From a virus: a stretch of 35,345 nt of DNA. This document shows positions 31,856-35,345 of this stretch, piece after piece; within the stretch, counting starts at the first letter, position 1; every line of letters begins with the position of its first letter. The DNA lies in the IMG/VR virus record IMGVR_UViG_3300025030_000290, positions 1 to 35,345 of that record; one strand, written 5' to 3'. The position numbers and the translations under genes are program-made. The notes below the pieces were generated by a model. That model was not told where the DNA came from. It saw nothing but the letters and a program-made list of their open reading frames with translations, and searched no databases.

Positions 31856-34086
31856 TGCTGAATTGATGTCGTTCCATCCTCGTGTTTAGTAGCTCTGATT
31901 ATGGTTGTGTAGGTCATCGGCAGCGCCAGTTCGGAGTGGGCGATTATGGCGATGCAGCGACCTTGCTCCTTCAGGTAGCCCAGCACCTCAAAAAGACCAG
32001 CCTTCCCTTCTTCATCTAGTGACCCGAAAATTTCATCGAGGCAGAGAACGTTAAAAGAAGAGGAACCTGTGGCCTCCAAAATTTCAAGAGTAGCGAAGAG
32101 GCAGGACATCTTGACCCTCGCCTTCTCACCCTCCGACCAGTTCGCCCACTTAACCGTCTTGTGACTGTCAGTGACCGTGAATTGGACTTCACCATCTTCA
32201 TCAAGATAGAAAGCGCACGCGATTCTGCCTGAGGTAATCATCTCCGAATACTTTCGGATCAGGATGTTGAAGCTCCTCAGGAACCTGTCGATTTTCCTAA
32301 CTCGATAACCCTTCGGCCCGAGGATTCCCAACCAATTCCTGATGTCCTCCAAGGTACTTTCTGCTTGAAATAATTCATTTCTTGAAGCGGCCAACCGGAG
32401 CAACAAATCTCGATTGTTTTCCTCGACTTGGCGGTTGAGTTCTTTTCTCGCTCGCGCCAATGCGTTGTGGTCCTTGACCTTAGTAACTTCAGTATCAATT
32501 TGGGAAACCTCGTTTTTTACTGAAGTCAACTTAGAAGCAACGTCGCCCAATGTCTGATCAAGCTTAGCCAAAACCAGAGGATCTGCATCAACCACAGGAC
32601 CAACCTCAGCCTTCAGCCGGTTCAACTCGTTCTGCTTCTGCTCGAACTGCAGGTGCTCCATCCCGATTGATACCGTTTCCTGCAAGTTCAATCGAATCCG
32701 GCGCTTGCGATCCTCGAAGCAACTCACGTCCATCTGAGCTTGGTTACCGTCGATCCTGGTGTCGGGGTTGGCTTCGAACTTCTCAAGCTCCTGTGTCTTC
32801 CTGGTGATTTCCTGCCAAACCTTCTGGATGACTCGGTACTTTGAGAGGGAGGCTTCACATTTTTCAATGAGGTCTGAATCCTCAGCAATCTGGTTCCTGA
32901 GATCCAGGATCTGCATTTGGAACTGGTCAGGGTCAACTCGATGCCCACAGGTAGGGCAATCGCCCCTCTTGGAGGAATCTTCGAGGCTTACGACTTCGTT
33001 TTGTTTCTGCCCCCGCTCCGTCTGCTTTCGGGTCAACAGCGCCTCGATCTTCTTCAGTTGCTCCTCAGCGAACTCCAGTTCAACTTCAGGAGTTTCCAAT
33101 TTGGAAAGTTCTTCCCTCAATGGAAGCAGCCGTTCGATCTGAGGCTTGGCCTTTTCGTACCTAGCGAGAACCCCTTGAGCCTCTTGAAGCTTGGATTCAG
33201 TGAACCTGAGTTCTTCCTGAAGCTTAGTTGCTCTGCTTTGTGCGTCCTCTTTCGACATTTCCGGGATTTGGAAATCCTTCAGTTCAGCTTCGATTTCCTG
33301 AATCCTCTCTTGTGTCGCTTGGTTCACCTCTGCTTTTTTAAGCTTTTCTGTGAGGTCGCTTCGATCTCTGGAAAGTTCCAGTTGTTGGGCTTTCAAATTA
33401 TCAACTTCAACCCAAAGATTCTTCAGTCGCTCCTCAAGCTCAGCAACCGCTACTTCCTCAAGTTCAGGCTGGGTTTGAACCACGCCCTGCTCCATCATCT
33501 CAATGTTTTTCTGAAGCATCAGGATTTTGCCGTGCTTTCCTGCAAGAGCTTTTTCCTTCTCCTTCATTCGGTCGAATTCTGCGTCGAGTTCATCCAGGCG
33601 ATTGACTCTGGAGATGAACTTTTTGCGCTCTCCATCTGAAGAGGATTCGAGCAAATTCAAGGAGCTTTTCGGGCTCTGGTAAACGAGGTCTACGAAAGTC
33701 GAATAGTCGGTTTCGAGGACCTCTTCGAGGAACTTCAGATTGTCCGGGATTCTCTTCAGGTGCCTTTTATGCTTCGCGCCGTTGACCTCTTCATAAATCT
33801 CGATCTCGCCGGTCTTCTTCGAGTTCTTGACGTACCACTCGGAAGCGCCTTTGGTGAACCAGATTTCGATCTCATAAGGCTGGCCTGTGATCTCGTTATT
33901 CACGTCGTCTACTTTGGTGCCCTTCGGGTTCTTGTTGAACAGGCCTTGGATCAGCGTCAGGAAAAGGCTCGTCTTGCTGGCGCCGTTGTTGCCGATGACC
34001 GAGTGAATCCCATTCTCGAACCTGAAGTCGAGGTACTTGTAGGCGAAGCAGTCTCGGGCCACTACTCGGGTGAACTCGACTACCAC
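31852..34086 (-). CDS. sbcC: SbcC/Rad50-like recombination ATPase (T4 gp46-like)
   Basis: This 744-residue SMC-type ATPase works with a Mre11/SbcD nuclease to open and trim DNA ends. The Walker A motif is GNNGASKTS (32-40), with Ser in place of the usual last Gly. Long coiled coils flank a zinc hook, CPTC at Cys377/Cys380. Near residue 650 is the signature WSEGEK. Walker B CLDE with the SLD D-loop follows around 680, and the H-loop IAHS near the end. Its size is like that of phage homologues. The start is GTG, with AGGAGG seven bases upstream, inside the end of the zinc-finger gene. The partner nuclease is encoded two genes upstream. Confidence 0.92.
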   Translation of the reverse strand: MVVEFTRVVARDCFAYKYLDFRFENGIHSVIGNNGASKTSLFLTLIQGLFNKNPKGTKVDDVNNEITGQPYEIEIWFTKGASEWYVKNSKKTGEIEIYEEVNGAKHKRHLKRIPDNLKFLEEVLETDYSTFVDLVYQSPKSSLNLLESSSDGERKKFISRVNRLDELDAEFDRMKEKEKALAGKHGKILMLQKNIEMMEQGVVQTQPELEEVAVAELEERLKNLWVEVDNLKAQQLELSRDRSDLTEKLKKAEVNQATQERIQEIEAELKDFQIPEMSKEDAQSRATKLQEELRFTESKLQEAQGVLARYEKAKPQIERLLPLREELSKLETPEVELEFAEEQLKKIEALLTRKQTERGQKQNEVVSLEDSSKRGDCPTCGHRVDPDQFQMQILDLRNQIAEDSDLIEKCEASLSKYRVIQKVWQEITRKTQELEKFEANPDTRIDGNQAQMDVSCFEDRKRRIRLNLQETVSIGMEHLQFEQKQNELNRLKAEVGPVVDADPLVLAKLDQTLGDVASKLTSVKNEVSQIDTEVTKVKDHNALARARKELNRQVEENNRDLLLRLAASRNELFQAESTLEDIRNWLGILGPKGYRVRKIDRFLRSFNILIRKYSEMITSGRIACAFYLDEDGEVQFTVTDSHKTVKWANWSEGEKARVKMSCLFATLEILEATGSSSFNVLCLDEIFGSLDEEGKAGLFEVLGYLKEQGRCIAIIAHSELALPMTYTTIIRATKHEDGTTSIQQ

Positions 34087-34262
34087 TCCTCTTCCTCCTT
34101 TTTAGGCTTAACGCTTTCAGTGAATTCAAATTGGGTGATGTCTTCGGTCCCAATCAAGCACTTCGCGCACCGCCTGTAGATGATTCCTGGACTGGACTTA
34201 CGTTGGACATGAAATACTTCTGTGGACCCAGAGTCACAATTACCACATAGCGCTAGTCCCAC
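34080..34262 (-). CDS. Small zinc-ribbon protein between the SbcD-like and SbcC-like genes
   Basis: The 60-residue product has Cys6/Cys9 and Cys32/Cys35, a clear zinc ribbon, and an acidic end (KKEEEEW). The start is GTG, with the AGGAGGAAGAG ribosome site lying within the codons for the acidic tail of the upstream gene. It overlaps the SbcC-like start by seven bases. It may be a DNA- or protein-binding helper of the SbcCD complex; this is inference from position. Confidence 0.6.
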   Translation of the reverse strand: MGLALCGNCDSGSTEVFHVQRKSSPGIIYRRCAKCLIGTEDITQFEFTESVKPKKEEEEW

Positions 34263-34510
34263 TCCTCTTCCTCCTGAGGAATCGTGTAGGATTTCTCCTT
34301 AACGACCCTGCCTACGAAGAGGCCAAGGAAAAGGACTTGGAAGGCGAACCCCCTCAATGAGGGAATAAAGAGGAAGGGGAAAATCATGTCATCCAGGTAG
34401 CCCATCGCGGAAAACTCGAAGTCAATCCCAAAGAGCCTTAACCTGAGAACTACGGTCCTATTGGGCTCGTTTAAGGAACCTTCGATTTCAAATAAGTCTG
34501 AGAATTTCAA
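34253..34510 (-). CDS. Small membrane protein between the SbcD-like and SbcC-like genes
   Basis: The 85-residue product contains a hydrophobic block of about 35 residues (MGYLDDMIFPFLF and FAFQVLFLGLFVG) that could form one or two membrane segments. The N-terminal third is soluble and the end is acidic, QEEEEWD. The start is TTG, overlapping the SbcD-like stop as TTGA, with a good AAGGAGG site. Membrane proteins inside this recombination cluster are unexpected. A holin-like or envelope-anchoring role cannot be excluded. No family is recognised. Confidence 0.55.
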   Translation of the reverse strand: MKFSDLFEIEGSLNEPNRTVVLRLRLFGIDFEFSAMGYLDDMIFPFLFIPSLRGFAFQVLFLGLFVGRVVKEKSYTIPQEEEEWD

Positions 34511-35345
34511 GCTGCCTCCTTCCAGACCGTCATCATCCGGTCGATTTTAGGTTCGTCGTACCCAAGTTCCTTCAGGTACATAGCCAGTTCCTCGTCGAGC
34601 GAGGCGTTGATGATTTCTTCCTGCTCTCCATTTTCCTGAACCAGCACCTGCAAAGCCTCAGGCACCTTCACCAGCTTGACATTGGATTGGGGCGCTACGA
34701 TGGTCTTCAACTCAGGTACGGTCCCGGTGACCTCGATCCGGTAGAAGTCAGTCGCATTCAACTCAGGAAATTCTTCATCTGCTCGAATTCGGATCTGAAT
34801 TAGTGAGGGCAAATTCGTAGCCAGCCTCTCGTACTTCGCAGTGCCCTTGTCAACGGTCAGGAGGAGAACTCCGGTATCGACCGAAGTTTGAAACTCCTTG
34901 TTGATCGGGTGGTTCGTGTAGATGAGCTTGCCTAGTGTGAGGGCCGAATGTATATCGCCTGCCACAGCAAGATCGAAAGGCTCCAGCAAATGATCGACAT
35001 CAATTTCCTCCTTGACGAACTGATTGTAGCTGCAGCAGAAATGCGAGATCAGGATGTTCAGCTTGGTGCCGGTTACTGAGGGACCTTGGTAGGTCCCGAG
35101 ATCGCAGTGGCTCAAGAAATGGAGCGTGCAATCCTCTTCCTGGATCAGGTGCGTCCAAGGCTTCGGCTGATAATTGACCTTGATCGTCTTGTCCTTGCCC
35201 ATGTCGAGGTGCCCGAAGGTGTCCTTGCCTGGTCCGATACTTTCGTGGTTGCCTCCTATCAGGTAGACTTCGACACCCGCTTCGCGGCACATACGGAAGA
35301 AGATGAAAGCAAGCTCCTGCTCTTCAAGTTCGGGTTCACATTTCT
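34507..35345 (-). CDS. sbcD: SbcD/Mre11-like nuclease (T4 gp47-like), 5' end outside the window
   Basis: The reading frame is open to the right edge, so at least 279 residues are seen and the true start lies beyond 35345. The visible part has the GNHES motif of Mre11-type phosphoesterases, the LISHFCC motif His and the AGDIH motif, which replaces the usual GHxH pattern. The first metal motif (DxH) must lie outside the window. The C-terminal half resembles the capping and DNA-binding part. SbcD/Mre11 supplies the nuclease to the SbcC-like ATPase encoded downstream. An ATG at 35292 exists but would remove the core strand before GNHE, so it is not the real start. Confidence 0.85.
   Translation of the reverse strand, partial: KCEPELEEQELAFIFFRMCREAGVEVYLIGGNHESIGPGKDTFGHLDMGKDKTIKVNYQPKPWTHLIQEEDCTLHFLSHCDLGTYQGPSVTGTKLNILISHFCCSYNQFVKEEIDVDHLLEPFDLAVAGDIHSALTLGKLIYTNHPINKEFQTSVDTGVLLLTVDKGTAKYERLATNLPSLIQIRIRADEEFPELNATDFYRIEVTGTVPELKTIVAPQSNVKLVKVPEALQVLVQENGEQEEIINASLDEELAMYLKELGYDEPKIDRMMTVWKEAA

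Noticed and set aside
32917-33639. Plus-strand frame of 240 codons
   Set aside because: It is antisense to the SbcC coiled coil. The Leu/Phe-rich translation is the usual shadow of a Lys/Glu-rich coiled coil.
1-35345. tRNA genes, attachment sites or an integrase
   Set aside because: I saw no cloverleaf-like sequence, no duplicated att core and no recombinase frame on reading. A tRNAscan run would be decisive.

Overview
The window is part of a tailed bacteriophage genome. The phage has a long, flexible, siphovirus-type tail of the lambda/HK97 style. The host is very probably Gram-negative: the window encodes two small lipoproteins with lipoboxes. The host probably meets anoxic conditions, because the phage carries an oxygen-sensitive class III ribonucleotide reductase (nrdD/nrdG). 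I see no integrase, repressor, capsid or terminase gene, and no tRNA or CRISPR array.

Bases 1-23438 are the late, virion and lysis half, almost all on the plus strand. The order is: a 1508-aa tape measure protein; two tandem HNH homing endonucleases; a lambda-like tail-tip block (gpM-like, a stand-alone JAMM peptidase, gpL-like Fe-S protein, a stand-alone NlpC/P60 peptidase, and a gpI-gpJ fusion); a repeat-rich fibre; further fibre, adhesin and small accessory genes; and a lysis cassette (CHAP-type endolysin, a secreted protein, a small lipoprotein, a DUF1353 protein). The exception is one minus-strand lipoprotein gene (15407-15694) with its own sigma70-type promoter, sitting between two fibre genes like a moron.

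A strong two-sided hairpin terminator (23471-23510) separates this from the minus-strand half (23511-35345), which holds nucleotide and DNA metabolism genes read from right to left. These are SbcD/Mre11-like (cut by the window edge), a small membrane protein, a zinc-ribbon protein, SbcC/Rad50-like, a protein that looks like an ATP-dependent DNA ligase with all its catalytic motifs altered, a RusA-like resolvase, a metallophosphoesterase with an N-terminal DNA-binding repeat, an HD hydrolase, dUTPase, NrdD, NrdG, a RyR-domain protein, and several small unknowns. The genes are packed with 1-65 nt overlaps and frequent TTG or GTG starts. Several Shine-Dalgarno sequences lie inside codons for acidic C-terminal tails.

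In function, the minus-strand genes would supply dNTPs without oxygen, keep dUTP low and process DNA ends and junctions. The plus-strand genes build the tail, recognise the host surface and lyse the cell. The observations I rate most worth checking are the apparently dead ligase homologue in the recombination cluster, the rearranged JAMM / NlpC / ubiquitin-like module of the tail tip with a Gly-Gly junction, the promoter-driven lipoprotein moron, and the glycine-rich repeat shared by two neighbouring adhesin genes.
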